Of a DNA stretch of 64,000 bases, positions 1-9,415 are shown in pieces (within the stretch, counting starts at the first letter, position 1; every line of letters starts with the position of its first letter). Position numbers and translations under genes: made by a program. This DNA is from Okeania sp. SIO2C9 (lineage in GTDB: Bacteria > Cyanobacteriota > Cyanobacteriia > Cyanobacteriales > Microcoleaceae), in NCBI RefSeq assembly GCF_010672455.1, contig NZ_JAAHGO010000012.1:355096-419095 (forward strand), written 5' to 3'. The notes beneath the pieces were generated by a model, which was not told where the DNA came from, searched no databases, and worked only from the letters and a program-made list of their open reading frames with translations.

Positions 1-33
1 TTAAAGGTCCCGCGTGGAATTTTGATCAAAAGC

Positions 34-56
34 GTGGTAGAGAAATTTTCTACCAC
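34..56. repeat. Perfect 8-bp-stem hairpin at the window edge
   Basis: GTGGTAGA and TCTACCAC face each other across a 7-nt loop. The hairpin lies just beyond the 3' side of a TnpB fragment on the minus strand, so it may be the end structure of a decayed IS200/IS605-type element. That link is inference. Confidence 0.5.
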
Positions 57-99
57 ATTGGGAGATACCCCCTCAGTAAGTTAATCTTGCTGTGCATTG

Positions 100-288
100 T
101 TAACAATTGTTAGCAAAATAGTATCGGCAATCATAAGTCCTTACATTTAAGGGCATATCTTGGACATGACCGCAGTTTGAGCAGGTTTTTGATGAATGCC
201 TTATTCCTTCTGCTATACCTATTAAATATAGGGGAATCGCACTTTGGGATTTGAATGATGCGGACTGCCCCTGATTTAATTCAATCAT
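100..288 (-). pseudogene. TnpB (IS200/IS605) zinc-ribbon fragment
   Basis: About 25 residues of this short frame match the C-terminal zinc ribbon of OrfB/TnpB proteins (SKTCSNCGHVQDMPLNVRTY, then a third Cys). The fourth Cys, the RuvC motifs and the whole N-terminal body are missing. The residues upstream of SSKTC do not look like TnpB, so only positions of about 124-195 are convincing. It lies 16 bp downstream of the cnfR stop on the same strand. I read it as a relic and not as an expressed gene. Confidence 0.6.
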
Positions 289-304
289 GGCGTTAAATTA
301 ATCA

Positions 305-1912
305 TTACCCTCCCAAACCTAAAACATTCTGTAATAGCATTTGGTCTTCACCTTTAAGTTGAAAGCGTCCACTCTCAATATCTCTAATCCAACTTTGACT
401 TTTTCCAAGCATAGTTGCCAACTGTCTCTGACTTAACTGCTGATTTTTTCTAGCAGTCATAATTTGTTCGCCACAGATCGCAGCAAGCTTTTTTGTTCTT
501 TTGCGCTTATTAGAATAACGTAGCTTTTGTTTTTCAAAATCTGCTAAGTGTTTATCCCATTCTTCGGGCAATTTAAACCAGAGGATACGAGCGTTTAATA
601 ACATATTCCACTTACCTCTGGGGCCGTTATCTGTTAATCTTGTATTTTTACTACCATCATCAATCCAGAAATCTAAAGCTTCTTCACCATCATCAGGTAG
701 AGCAGCTAATTTTGCCCACATTGGCTGAATTTCCTGGGGGTAAGTTACGGGGTCAAATTCTGGTTTAAGTCCATAATGATTGAGAACTTCCAGATCACTT
801 TCAAAAGTTCTAATTAGTCGTTTTCGATCATCCCTAGAAGATGATGCTCGTATGACTTTTTGTTCGCCATAAGCTACTCGCATTAGGGTCGGTACAGTCA
901 ACCGTTGTTCCCTACCCATTTTGGTTTTGAATAATAACCATAACAGCATTCGAGCAGTACCTTCATGTTGCTGCCAAATACTCATTACTGTAGTTAATAT
1001 AGACTGAGGCAAAATGCCGTATTGATAAAATGCTTTGCCCTGCTTGCAACCTTCTCTGTTGAGGAAATACTTAGTCCAAAGACCAGCTTTGACTCTAAAG
1101 GTAAGACCAACAAGATGTTTAGATCCTGTAGAATCTTCAGAAAAGTGATGTTGAATGTCTAAGATATGCCATAATTGATCTTCTGGTAATGAGAACGCAT
1201 TAATTCTGCCCTGCTGAGGCCAATCAATAGTAGTAGTAATATTACAAGGTTGTTGAGCTAGGTTTTTAATTAAACTCAGTTTAGTTGCTTTCGATAAGTC
1301 TTTGCGTTTTTCTAACCCTAAGTACCTTTCAATTTGTTGGTCATCGATCACAAATTCTTGCTCCCATGGTTTGTCAATCACTGCTGCATGGGCAGCATAA
1401 ATTAGGTGCAGACAAGCTGCTCTGATATCCATTGCTGGCATATCTGTGACTTTGATGACATCATCATTGATAATTTGAGATGAATACTCCACATCTTTGA
1501 TGCTGAAACTGATTGAACCCTGACCTTGCTTAATAGAACGTTGATAAATCAGTTTACCTTCTGCATTCACTGTCCAAGGTAATGATTCTCTCTGCGTCAG
1601 AATGTTGCAAGCTTCCCAAACCGCGATAGAAGAAGCAAAAGGACTATGCTTGCCATTGGGAAATAAATTAGAGCTTGTGGGTATTCTTGTCTCAGCTTTA
1701 TATCTACCTTTTTTAGCTTTGGTGGGAACAGGACTGCTAATAGAACAGTGAATTACGCACTGAGGTTCTTCGTAATAACCCTCACAGCTATTACATAGTT
1801 CAGGATTAATAGAGTATTTTTCATCTTCTATAGTTATTGCACCTGTTGGGCAGTGGATTTGGGGTACACAGGTGCCACATGAGATACAGTTTTCAGTCAT
1901 TTTGTGAGTCAT
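305..1912 (-). CDS. cnfR: CnfR/PatB-type transcriptional activator of nif genes
   Basis: This 535-residue protein has the two-part build of cyanobacterial CnfR/PatB. An N-terminal ferredoxin-like domain carries Cys at 9, 12, 15, 21, 40, 43, 52 and 56, enough for two iron-sulfur clusters. A long middle region follows, then a C-terminal helix-turn-helix at about residues 480-530 (ARKNQQLSQRQLATMLGKSQ). In Leptolyngbya boryana CnfR activates nif promoters under low oxygen, and in Anabaena PatB is needed for diazotrophic growth; length and domain order match. The paralogue ChlR controls low-oxygen tetrapyrrole genes, but the linkage to fdxB and nif favours CnfR. The ATG at 1912 follows AGGGGGG; a second ATG lies four codons in. 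The upstream 460 bp is very AT-rich and gene-free. Confidence 0.88.
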   Translation of the reverse strand: MTHKMTENCISCGTCVPQIHCPTGAITIEDEKYSINPELCNSCEGYYEEPQCVIHCSISSPVPTKAKKGRYKAETRIPTSSNLFPNGKHSPFASSIAVWEACNILTQRESLPWTVNAEGKLIYQRSIKQGQGSISFSIKDVEYSSQIINDDVIKVTDMPAMDIRAACLHLIYAAHAAVIDKPWEQEFVIDDQQIERYLGLEKRKDLSKATKLSLIKNLAQQPCNITTTIDWPQQGRINAFSLPEDQLWHILDIQHHFSEDSTGSKHLVGLTFRVKAGLWTKYFLNREGCKQGKAFYQYGILPQSILTTVMSIWQQHEGTARMLLWLLFKTKMGREQRLTVPTLMRVAYGEQKVIRASSSRDDRKRLIRTFESDLEVLNHYGLKPEFDPVTYPQEIQPMWAKLAALPDDGEEALDFWIDDGSKNTRLTDNGPRGKWNMLLNARILWFKLPEEWDKHLADFEKQKLRYSNKRKRTKKLAAICGEQIMTARKNQQLSQRQLATMLGKSQSWIRDIESGRFQLKGEDQMLLQNVLGLGG

Positions 1913-2373
1913 AACACCCCCCTGTTATTGCTGTTGAGAAGTTTGTGTTAGTAATACTACTCGTCATCTGTAAGTTGATTTGGCTGATTAATCATAGTAA
2001 TGTCCTGATTGCTATATAACTAACTATACATGAAGTGAAGAACTCAAATCTTTTGTCTGTTGTTGATTTAAGTATTTTCACTTAAGCTTAATTGACGCTT
2101 TAATAATAAGAATTAATATTTCATAATTTTTTTAGATTAGATGTTCATAATAAGCAAATTAATATTCTTTTTATTTTTTATAATTGAGTAATTATAGGAT
2201 TTTTATAGTTATACATTTAACTTGCAATAGTTAATAACTATAATTATTATTTTTTTACGAATTTATAGTAATAAAAATCAAGGAAAAATGCTAAATAAAT
2301 ATTTTTAAGGTATATTTATCCGCATTTAACCCCATAGATTAACTGTTCATATTTTCATGATTGAGATGAATAC
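1913..2373. other. AT-rich intergenic region upstream of cnfR
   Basis: No open frame of note. The stretch is dominated by A/T runs and should hold the cnfR promoter and leader. I could not place a reliable -10/-35 pair or a palindromic operator by eye. Confidence 0.45.
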
Positions 2374-2865
2374 CTAACATTCCAGTTTGTTTTTTGTAGT
2401 ATTTACTCGATGACTAACTTGTAATCTACCTCTGGGAAGGAGAATATTTTTTTGTTTAAGAATTCTCCTAACTTGAGTACCACTAATTTTGATTCCTGTT
2501 TTTTCAGCAAGATAATTTGCTAAACGTTCTCCACTCCAGTGTTGACATTCATAACCGAACTGATGAGGAGATTTTTTGCTGACTTCTACCAATAACTGAA
2601 TGTACTCTTCTGTAGCTTTACGAAAGTTACCATGCTCTCTTTGATCTCGTAAACTATCTAATTGGTCTGGGTCTCCATGTACACACCAATAAGCAACTGT
2701 TCTATAAGAACAACCGATAAATGCAGAAATTTCTGAATAAGTTTTTCCGTCATTTAATAGGAGTAACATCAATACTCGTTCTCGGAAATGAGAGCAATTA
2801 CCTTCTTGTAAGGCTTTTTGCAATCTTTTCTTTTGCATTGAACTAAGAAAATCTTTAGCAGGCAT
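2374..2865 (-). pseudogene. IS630-type transposase, N-terminal part only
   Basis: The 163 residues match the N-terminal half of IS630/Tc1-type transposases. A helix-turn-helix (LNDGKTYSEISAFIGCSYRT) is followed by a winged-helix segment (HWSGERLANYLAEKTGIKIS, then RRILK). The DDE catalytic half is absent and no continuation is visible downstream, where AT-rich DNA follows. Either this is the first frame of a two-frame transposase whose second frame was lost, or a truncated copy. ATG 2865 lies 9 nt after GAGGTAGC. It is one of several dead insertion sequences between cnfR and fdxB. Confidence 0.75.
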
Positions 2866-3384
2866 AACAGCTACCTCAGTTTAACAACTTAATGCAACTT
2901 AGCTGCACTATATATATAATCCGCTTTTTGACACCCTCTAAATTGAGAAGATGAGCTACGACTCCAAACTCAGACAAAAGTTTGTCTATTGTAGTCTGCT
3001 ACCCTATAATTCAAGTAAGATTGAGTAAAATTCGTGCTTAGTAATTGAATGGTTATGACTTCTTCTATAGAAAGCATGAAGAACCGGATTTAACTTAAGC
3101 CTGTATTTTTAACAGTTAATCTGGCCACAATTAGACATAAAAATATAAGTTTGTCTTACCAGATACATAGTTACTGCTAATAAAAATATATTACTTTTTC
3201 GTAAAATCTTTTCCTGTCAAATAATTAACAGTTTATTCTCTGATAATTAGAATTACTAGATGACTCTCGCATCTTTAGATGTGTAGATACTCAACCCTGA
3301 TATAAGTAGAATGCTGGTAGATAGCGGAGAACCATACGACGCTAATGCCTGTCTAGTTATTTGATTGACTGACTGAATCCATGA
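2866..3384. other. Intergenic stretch without recognisable gene
   Basis: Low-complexity AT-rich DNA between two transposase remnants. No coding or structural signal was found. Confidence 0.4.
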
Positions 3385-3666
3385 TCAAAAACATTGTTGT
3401 AATTGATCCGGGTCTAAAGGTGCAAAAACTCTGGCAAATGTATCGTGAGATGGAATTCCATTAGGCAGTTTAAAAAACTTTTTAGCCATTTACAGTAAGG
3501 ATTCACCATAAGATTCTATATCTATCCACGTATCTGCACCACAAATTACAGCACAAATAGTAATTGTAATAATATGAATTAATTTATGACGTTTGGTTCC
3601 ATCTACTCTCGGGTCTTCTAGTTCACTAAAATACTCATAAATATTCTTTTTTAGCTGGAGTTTCAT
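3385..3666 (-). pseudogene. ISAs1-family transposase fragment with in-frame stop
   Basis: Read on the minus strand from ATG 3666, the frame gives the typical start of ISAs1 (H-repeat) transposases: YFSELEDPRVDGTKRHKLIH, then a hydrophobic stretch ending CAVICGADTW. Codon 59 is TAA (3490-3492). The same frame then continues as MAKKFFKLPNGIPSHDTFAR and VFAPLDPDQLQ before a TGA at 3385. So a premature stop and a C-terminal truncation both disable it. It is too broken to appear as a long ORF. Confidence 0.8.
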
Positions 3667-4186
3667 TTTTATATAATATTCCCTTGAATACTTATAAATA
3701 ATTTAGCTAGGAGTCATTCCTCAGCCCTCATAAGTCAGGAGGGGAGAAAGAAGGAAGGAACAAAAGTAAAGATAATTTCAGTATTTATTCGGTATTGTCA
3801 GTTCTTAAATTTTATTTATAACTGACCCGTCTGAACATGATATTAAATCTTACTATTATTACTAGAATAATTATTTTTTATAAATATCTAATCTTCAATT
3901 TTAATGAGTTTTTTTTAAGTATTAATTATTGAATTTATTGGAGAGTTTTGATTGTTGAAAGTTTTGGTATTTTTTGAGGAAACTATTCCCTACAGGACGC
4001 TACAGGTTTTGCCCCGCAACATATTTACGCAGTATTCCGCACCGAAAAAGCAGAGCTTTGCGAAGCGCAAAACCACGCCTTGCGCCTGTCGGCAAAGCGT
4101 GGTATTGGCGATGCATGACTTGCCCGTAGCGCTATACTTTGACACTACAGGGGATAAATCCGCGTGGATTCTTTAGAGGATCTTTC
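3667..4186. other. Repeat-derived intergenic DNA
   Basis: AT-rich sequence, then GC-rich small dispersed repeats (about 4010-4130, with GCAAAGCGTGG-like motifs). Around 3815-3842 a stretch resembles the end of the ATATCATGTCCGG repeat family seen at 23143 and 36556. A 74-codon frame here (3952-4176) is made of repeat sequence and is not called. Confidence 0.45.
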
Positions 4187-4578
4187 ATTAATTGATAATT
4201 GATAATGGATAATTGATAATTACCTCTGGTTAAAACCGTTACGGAATTGAATATAAGGAGATATTATTTCTTCTCTTGGTCGATTGGATATGGCGTTAGC
4301 GCAGCGGCTCTGTCAAGAGCGGGAGACCTCACCATCCCACCCTTCGGGAAGCTGCGAAGAGAGAACTCCGTTCCGCTGACGCGAAACGCGACAGCGTTGC
4401 GTTACGCCAGTTTTGCAAAGCAAAAGCAAACGACCGCTGTCTTGGTCGATTGGATATGGCGAGGTCCCCTCGCCATCCCATCCTAACGGACTGCTCCGCA
4501 AACGACCGCTTTTTTCCCCTATCCAAGGGGAGGCTTTAAACCATAATTATTTAATTATTAATTATTAATAATTCGGTA
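4187..4578 (-). repeat. MITE-like repeat, family A, long copy
   Basis: Same family as 48577-48736 and 52731-53002, in inverse orientation. One end carries the ATTAATTGATAATTGATAAT motif, the other TACCGAAT with repeated TTAATAATT. Inner segments shared by all copies are the TGGTTTAAAG block, the AAATAATAT block and the GGTTTTAACCAGAG block. This copy carries a GC-rich cassette of roughly 230 bp in its middle that the 160-bp copy lacks. Confidence 0.75.
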
Positions 4579-4667
4579 AATCGGACTTTAGTCACGATTT
4601 TCACATCGTTTACGAAGTATGCCACTCCGGCAAAACAACCACATTGCCAGTAAAATACTGTAGTACG

Positions 4668-4874
4668 TATAGAACCCATTTGAGATCTATATAATTATGG
4701 TAGCCAAGTCTTTTCGCCCATCAATGAGTGAGGAAAAATCTGAAAAGGAGTGTTGAATTTTTTGTATTATTTCTCCTCACATCTTCCCTCTTCCCTCTTC
4801 CCTCTTCCCTCCTGTCTCCTGTCTCCTAGCTAGAAAAATTTAATATTTATGAAGATACGCTTAGGGGTTCTATA
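4668..4874 (+). repeat. MITE-like repeat, family B, with 10-bp TIRs
   Basis: The 207-bp unit begins TATAGAACCC and ends GGGTTCTATA, perfect 10-bp inverted ends. A near-identical unit lies in the opposite orientation at 50868-51060. The interior holds a variable CTTCCCT/CTCCTGT repeat tract that explains the length difference. There is no ORF. Confidence 0.8.
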
Positions 4875-5183
4875 CACTGCTCAGTCAACTTGGCGGTGCC
4901 AATTGCCACTACTCTTTCCAGCCATGCATAGGATTGAAGCTACTTTTTAAGTTTTCGGTTAATCATAACACATTTTTTTGACTACGGGTTAAAACCCATC
5001 GAGTCGTTTCCATCCACCACTTAAAAGACGGTGGTTTCCCACTTAGCAAATTTTTATGATGACAAAATTGCACAAAAAAAGTCAGGGAGTTCAGACTTTA
5101 GGTGAATAATTTTACTAATACACCTAAAGCTGATACTCCACAAACTTCTATATTAATATTTCTGAGTTGATATTCTTCGGAAC

Positions 5184-5483
5184 TCATACAGCTGCAGGAG
5201 CATGAGTGAAGCATTTCTTACCACAAATGTTAGCGCAAGCTTCACATCCGATACAGTCATCTGCATTAGTAATAGTCATTACTTTCCGTAATACTTCATC
5301 ATCATCATCATCATCATCGTCCACAAATTCTCCATGCTCGTTGATGGGTCTAAGTTCTAGAACATTTCTATGACAAACTTTAAAGCAACGACCACAACCT
5401 AGGCACTTATTCATGTCAATAGATTCGACATACTGAGGAGTCCAAGCTGTACCACCTTTAGTTAAAGCTGTTAATGTTGCCAT
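5184..5483 (-). CDS. fdxB: nif-associated 2[4Fe-4S] ferredoxin (ferredoxin III type)
   Basis: This 99-residue bacterial-type ferredoxin has two CX2CX2CX3C motifs, at Cys27-37 and Cys77-87, with an extra Cys91. That suits two 4Fe-4S clusters. Length, the N-terminal [14 protein letters not shown] and the [11 protein letters not shown] motif match the nif-specific ferredoxin III family (FdxB), an electron carrier of diazotrophs. The linker between cluster motifs contains eight consecutive Asp (55-62), encoded by a GAT microsatellite. The start is secure: AAGGAG lies 7 nt upstream of ATG 5483. It stands alone on the minus strand between cnfR and a histidine kinase, about 23 kb from the main nif block. 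Specific partner unknown. Confidence 0.88.
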   Translation of the reverse strand: MATLTALTKGGTAWTPQYVESIDMNKCLGCGRCFKVCHRNVLELRPINEHGEFVDDDDDDDDEVLRKVMTITNADDCIGCEACANICGKKCFTHAPAAV

Positions 5484-6644
5484 TGGTTCTTCTCCTTAAT
5501 TAATAGATTGAATTTTTTGTTTTGTTTGCTTTGTTCCATCTTTTTATATAATAGCTATTTACTCTAGCAAAAAAGTAGTTTTTTATACTTTTTTTAGATT
5601 TTTTGTAATATTTGATTATGGCTTTTTTTGTGTATTTATTTATTAGAAAATATTTGCAATTATCGCTAGATAAATATACCTATAAACCGTCAAAGTCTCT
5701 ATATAAGTTTTGACGATATTTTTGGTTGAATTGAGACAATACCAGCAAATAAAATGAACTATTAATATTACTTAAGTTTCGTCAGATACTGGTAATAGAA
5801 ATTATGAATATAATTAGTGTGCTTTAGCACAGTTATAAATTATTTGATGGCAACTAAATAGTAGGATATTGAAGTTGAATAATCTATTGTTTAAAACATT
5901 AAAGTATTTGAAGTTCGTAGCTACTCTTCCGTTGCGTTTTGAGTGTGAGGAAGCAGATTTTTCTAAGTTGTCTGAGTTTTAAGCTTTTGATACTTCCTAA
6001 CAGTAATGACGACTGCAATAATTAGACTCTTAAACAAACATTTTTACCCTTCAAGTTTTTCGGTTTTCAACTGTACCGTAGGGCATGCGGAAACAGGCTT
6101 TTGATAGAATTTGCGCAGCATTCCCATAGGAAAGCTCCTCTGTTTGTGGAGTATTCCGAACGAAAAGAGGCAATAGAGTAAACTCTTGGGGAGAGAACCA
6201 TCTCTGGATTAAATATTGCAAGGTGTTAAGTTTAAGTGGACTCAATGTTGGCGTAGCCTTGCGGAGCACAAACCAAGAATCCTGGTTTCAGGAGAATCTC
6301 CGTGTCTGCCTCTTTCAGAGGAGCTTCGCTAACAGGTCGGAGAGTATGTCAATACTTCTACCCCTAGCTAAATTGTTTAGATTTGGTATTAGGTTTGCGA
6401 GCAGCTTTTTTTCACCTAGTACCGACCACCTACTACCTAATACCAAATTCAAAAAAGGTAGTTACATCTTAATTTGTGATTTATTGCTACAATTAAAAAT
6501 TGTATATATCCATCAAATGTCAAAATTAAGCATTTTTTCCTCTTTTTTATCCAGTTTTTCTTTCCCTGTTGCCTTCCGGAGCAGATGAGCTGTTGCCCGT
6601 GTCGAGACTGTACAATATTTTATGAAATTGGTATAACACCTTCT
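5484..6644. other. Long intergenic region with small repeats
   Basis: 1.16 kb without a supported gene. It includes a TGAGTTTTAAGCTTTTGATA block (about 5972) also found three times near 44250-44400, and GC-rich dispersed-repeat fragments (GGCGTAGCCTTGCGGAGCAC, 6249). An inverted repeat TTTGGTATTAGGT / ACCTAATACCAAA lies at about 6383 and 6436. The open frames at 6051-6269 and 6223-6588 overlap these repeats and look non-coding. Confidence 0.5.
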
Positions 6645-8444
6645 TCAATTTCCAGCCTTAACTGGAATTAATATTTCAAATAATGTACCTTCATTTTGAT
6701 TAGATATACATCTCAGTTCTCCCCGATGTTTTTCGACAACAATTTGGTGAGAAATTGATAGTCCTAGACCTGTACCCTTGCCCACTGGTTTGGTTGTAAA
6801 AAACGGGTCAAAAATACGATTTTGAACAGATTCGCTAATACCATGCCCATTATCAGAAAGGGAAATTTTCACAAAATCTTGATTTACTCCTGTTTCTGAC
6901 TTTTGAGATATTTCTGTTTTTATGGTAATAATTCCCGGTTCTTTTTGTTCTTCAAAAGCATCTATTGCATTAGCAATAATATTCATAAATACTTGATTTA
7001 ACTGACTAGCATAACACTCAATCTTGGGTAAATTTCCATAGTCTTTAACTAATGTTATATCTGGTCTTTTTTCTGTAGCTTTGAGACGATGTTGTAAAAT
7101 TAATAAAGTGCTATCTATACCAGAGTGAATATCTACTTTTTTCATCTCTGCTTCATCTAAGCGAGAGAAATTTCTTAAAGATAAAACTAACTCTCTAATT
7201 CGGTTGGCTCCTATATTCATTGAATCGACTATTTTAGGCAAATCTTCCATCAAGAAATCTGCTTCACACTCTTCGGCAAAATCTTGAATTTCTGGAATTG
7301 GATCTTGATAGTTTTGTCGATACAAATGCAGTAAATGTAGTAATTCTCTAATGTAGTTATTTGTATGAAGAAGATTGCCGTATATAAAGCTAATTGGATT
7401 ATTAATTTCATGGGCAATACCAGCAACCATTTGACCTAGACCAGACATTTTTTCTGCTTGTACTAATTGAGCTTGAGTCTTTTGCAATTCTTTTAAAGCT
7501 TTTTCTAATTGCAATGCTCTTTCTCGTTCACGTTTTTCTGATTCTCGTAGTGCAATTTCTCCTTGTTTTCGCTCTGTGATATCACGAATAATTGCTAAGA
7601 CTTCATCTTTACCACTTTTGACATAACGAGCTTCATAATGATAGGGGTTATGATTAATAATAGTAGAATATTCTCCTGCTTGCACTTTATGAGTGCTGAG
7701 AGTAAGTTTTAAATAATGTCGAACCCAAATAGCTAAATCTTGGGGAAATATTTCTTCTATAGTTTTCCCTAGTACTTCTGATGCTTTGGGGGCATTTTCA
7801 TCATCTTTTGATGGGTAGAAGTCGAGAAAAACACCTTTTGAGTTGAGGCGTAACATTAAGTCGGGAATAGCATGGAGAAGACTATGGTTGCATTTTTGAC
7901 TTTCTTGTAGTGCTTCTTCTACTCGCTTGCGTTCGGTGATGTCAAATCTAATAGCTAAGTATTGATAAGGTTGTCCGAGGTCATTTAAAAAAGGTACGAT
8001 AGTTGTATTAACCCAATAATAACTACCATCTTTAGCCTTATTTTTAATTTCGCCTCTCCACACACGACCAGAGCTAATAGTAGACCACAAATCTTTAAAA
8101 AACTTTGGGGGATGATATTTAGAGTTAAGCAGACGGTGACTTTTTCCGATTAACTCTTCTCTAGAATATTGAGATATTTCATAAACTTTATCATTCACAT
8201 ATTGAATAATACCTCTTTGGTCTGTAATGGCAACGATCGCTGCTTGATCTATAGCAAATTTGATATCAGATAGTTCTTTGAGGGTTTTCCGCAGTATTGC
8301 TTCTAGTAAGCGACGTTCTGCTATTTCCTTCCCCTGGTTAGTTAAATTTTGTAAATCGTGATTTTTTTCAATGAAAGATGCTACCATCTGATTGATCTGG
8401 TAATGCTCATAATCAGATTGATTTAGAACTTGATTAGTTTCCAT
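6645..8444 (-). CDS. PAS-domain sensor histidine kinase
   Basis: 599 residues, soluble, with no membrane segment or signal peptide. The order is: N-terminal helix; PAS/PAC (about 55-180, ending AIRFDITERKRVEE); second PAS-like domain (about 185-300, ending AIIRDITERKQGE); coiled coil (300-335); His-phosphoacceptor motif GIAHEINNPISFI (about 345); HATPase core with NAIDAFE, DNGHGI and GKGTGLGLSI (about 490-590). The H-box and G-boxes are intact, so it should autophosphorylate on His. The cognate response regulator is not in the window. ATG 8444 is preceded by AGGAG at good spacing. It could sense a cofactor or ligand through PAS; the signal cannot be told from sequence. Confidence 0.85.
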   Translation of the reverse strand: METNQVLNQSDYEHYQINQMVASFIEKNHDLQNLTNQGKEIAERRLLEAILRKTLKELSDIKFAIDQAAIVAITDQRGIIQYVNDKVYEISQYSREELIGKSHRLLNSKYHPPKFFKDLWSTISSGRVWRGEIKNKAKDGSYYWVNTTIVPFLNDLGQPYQYLAIRFDITERKRVEEALQESQKCNHSLLHAIPDLMLRLNSKGVFLDFYPSKDDENAPKASEVLGKTIEEIFPQDLAIWVRHYLKLTLSTHKVQAGEYSTIINHNPYHYEARYVKSGKDEVLAIIRDITERKQGEIALRESEKRERERALQLEKALKELQKTQAQLVQAEKMSGLGQMVAGIAHEINNPISFIYGNLLHTNNYIRELLHLLHLYRQNYQDPIPEIQDFAEECEADFLMEDLPKIVDSMNIGANRIRELVLSLRNFSRLDEAEMKKVDIHSGIDSTLLILQHRLKATEKRPDITLVKDYGNLPKIECYASQLNQVFMNIIANAIDAFEEQKEPGIITIKTEISQKSETGVNQDFVKISLSDNGHGISESVQNRIFDPFFTTKPVGKGTGLGLSISHQIVVEKHRGELRCISNQNEGTLFEILIPVKAGN

Positions 8445-9048
8445 TCTTTTTTGTTACTCCTGGTTGAATTTGATGCACTGCTAATATTTCTGACTCCACT
8501 TTCAGGTTGAGAATTATTTGTAGCTTTGTTTGGCTCGCAACCTGTAAATGTGAAGCTAGTTCTTATCTAGCAACTTAATTTTGGTACATTAATTTTTACT
8601 AGCTTAAATATATGAAATGCTTATCTTAATATTAAGAGCATATAATTTTTCTACTTTAGGGTTTAGTTAAATTGGTTACTAAATATATCGATATTTGGGT
8701 AAATCTTTATTGCTGATTGTTAAAAATATTTAATACAAATATAAATATTTAATGCAGTTCTTGTGGATACTAAAGTTCCTTTAAAGAGGTATTTAGAAGC
8801 TCAGAGAGAATTTTTTAAAGCTTTTTTTTGTGATACACCCCCTATTAAGTTAGATTTAGTGGGAACAAAAAATCTATGAAAGCATCTGTGATTATTAGAG
8901 ATTTATTTTAAATTTTTTGTAGCTAATATTACAAAAAATTAATCGATTTGAGTGTAATGAAAAAATACTCAACAAAGCTCAAAATATTTATTAATTTCAG
9001 ACGATTAAGATACTAATTTTTAAAAGTTATTTATATTAGACATCTCCA
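8445..9048. other. AT-rich intergenic region
   Basis: No gene recognised. At about 9037 the sequence AGACATCTCCAGAAAAGAT matches the end of the inverted-repeat element at 25638-25868, so a partial repeat abuts the cyclase relic that follows. Confidence 0.45.
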
Positions 9049-9296
9049 GAAAAGATGCTATTATGGCTCTGTTTCCCAATTCTGCTGACGATGCGGTTCA
9101 ATGAGCGATCGCTATGCTGGAGCAGTTGAAAATATACAATTCAGAGCTACAACAAAAGAATCTATTACCCATTCGTATTGGTATTGGTTTACATACGGTT
9201 AGGTTGATTTTAGGAACTGTAGGCAGATTTGGACCCATGGACGGAACTGCGATCGGGTTGTCTGTAGTTATCTTGAACGTTTCCACCATCATAATT
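9049..9296 (+). pseudogene. Relic of an adenylate cyclase domain
   Basis: The translation contains DAIMALFPNSADDAVQ, a TGA, then AIAMLEQLKIYNSELQQKN and IRIGIGLHT...LGTVGRFGPMDGTAIG. This lines up with the cyclase domains of the two large downstream genes (for example 14125-14330 and 17975-18180). After TAIG the similarity ends. It is the remnant of a third family member. It lies just upstream of the intact copy, consistent with tandem duplication followed by decay. Confidence 0.85.
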
Positions 9297-9415
9297 TGGG
9301 TTAAAGACGTACAGCAGGAAAAAAGAATAAAGTTTTCTATTACTAAGTAAGCGGACATGATATAACAATACTGAGATAAAATGAATAAAGTACTTGATTT
9401 TTTTCCCACTTTATT

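Noticed and set aside
3952-4176. 74-codon plus-strand frame
   Set aside because: Starts at TTG and consists mainly of GC-rich dispersed repeat sequence; no family resemblance.
4247-4526. Overlapping frames on both strands
   Set aside because: Lie entirely within the GC-rich cassette of the family A repeat, also present at 52790-52910.
6051-6588. Two short frames on opposite strands near the histidine kinase
   Set aside because: Overlap each other and dispersed-repeat fragments; no ribosome site or protein-like composition.
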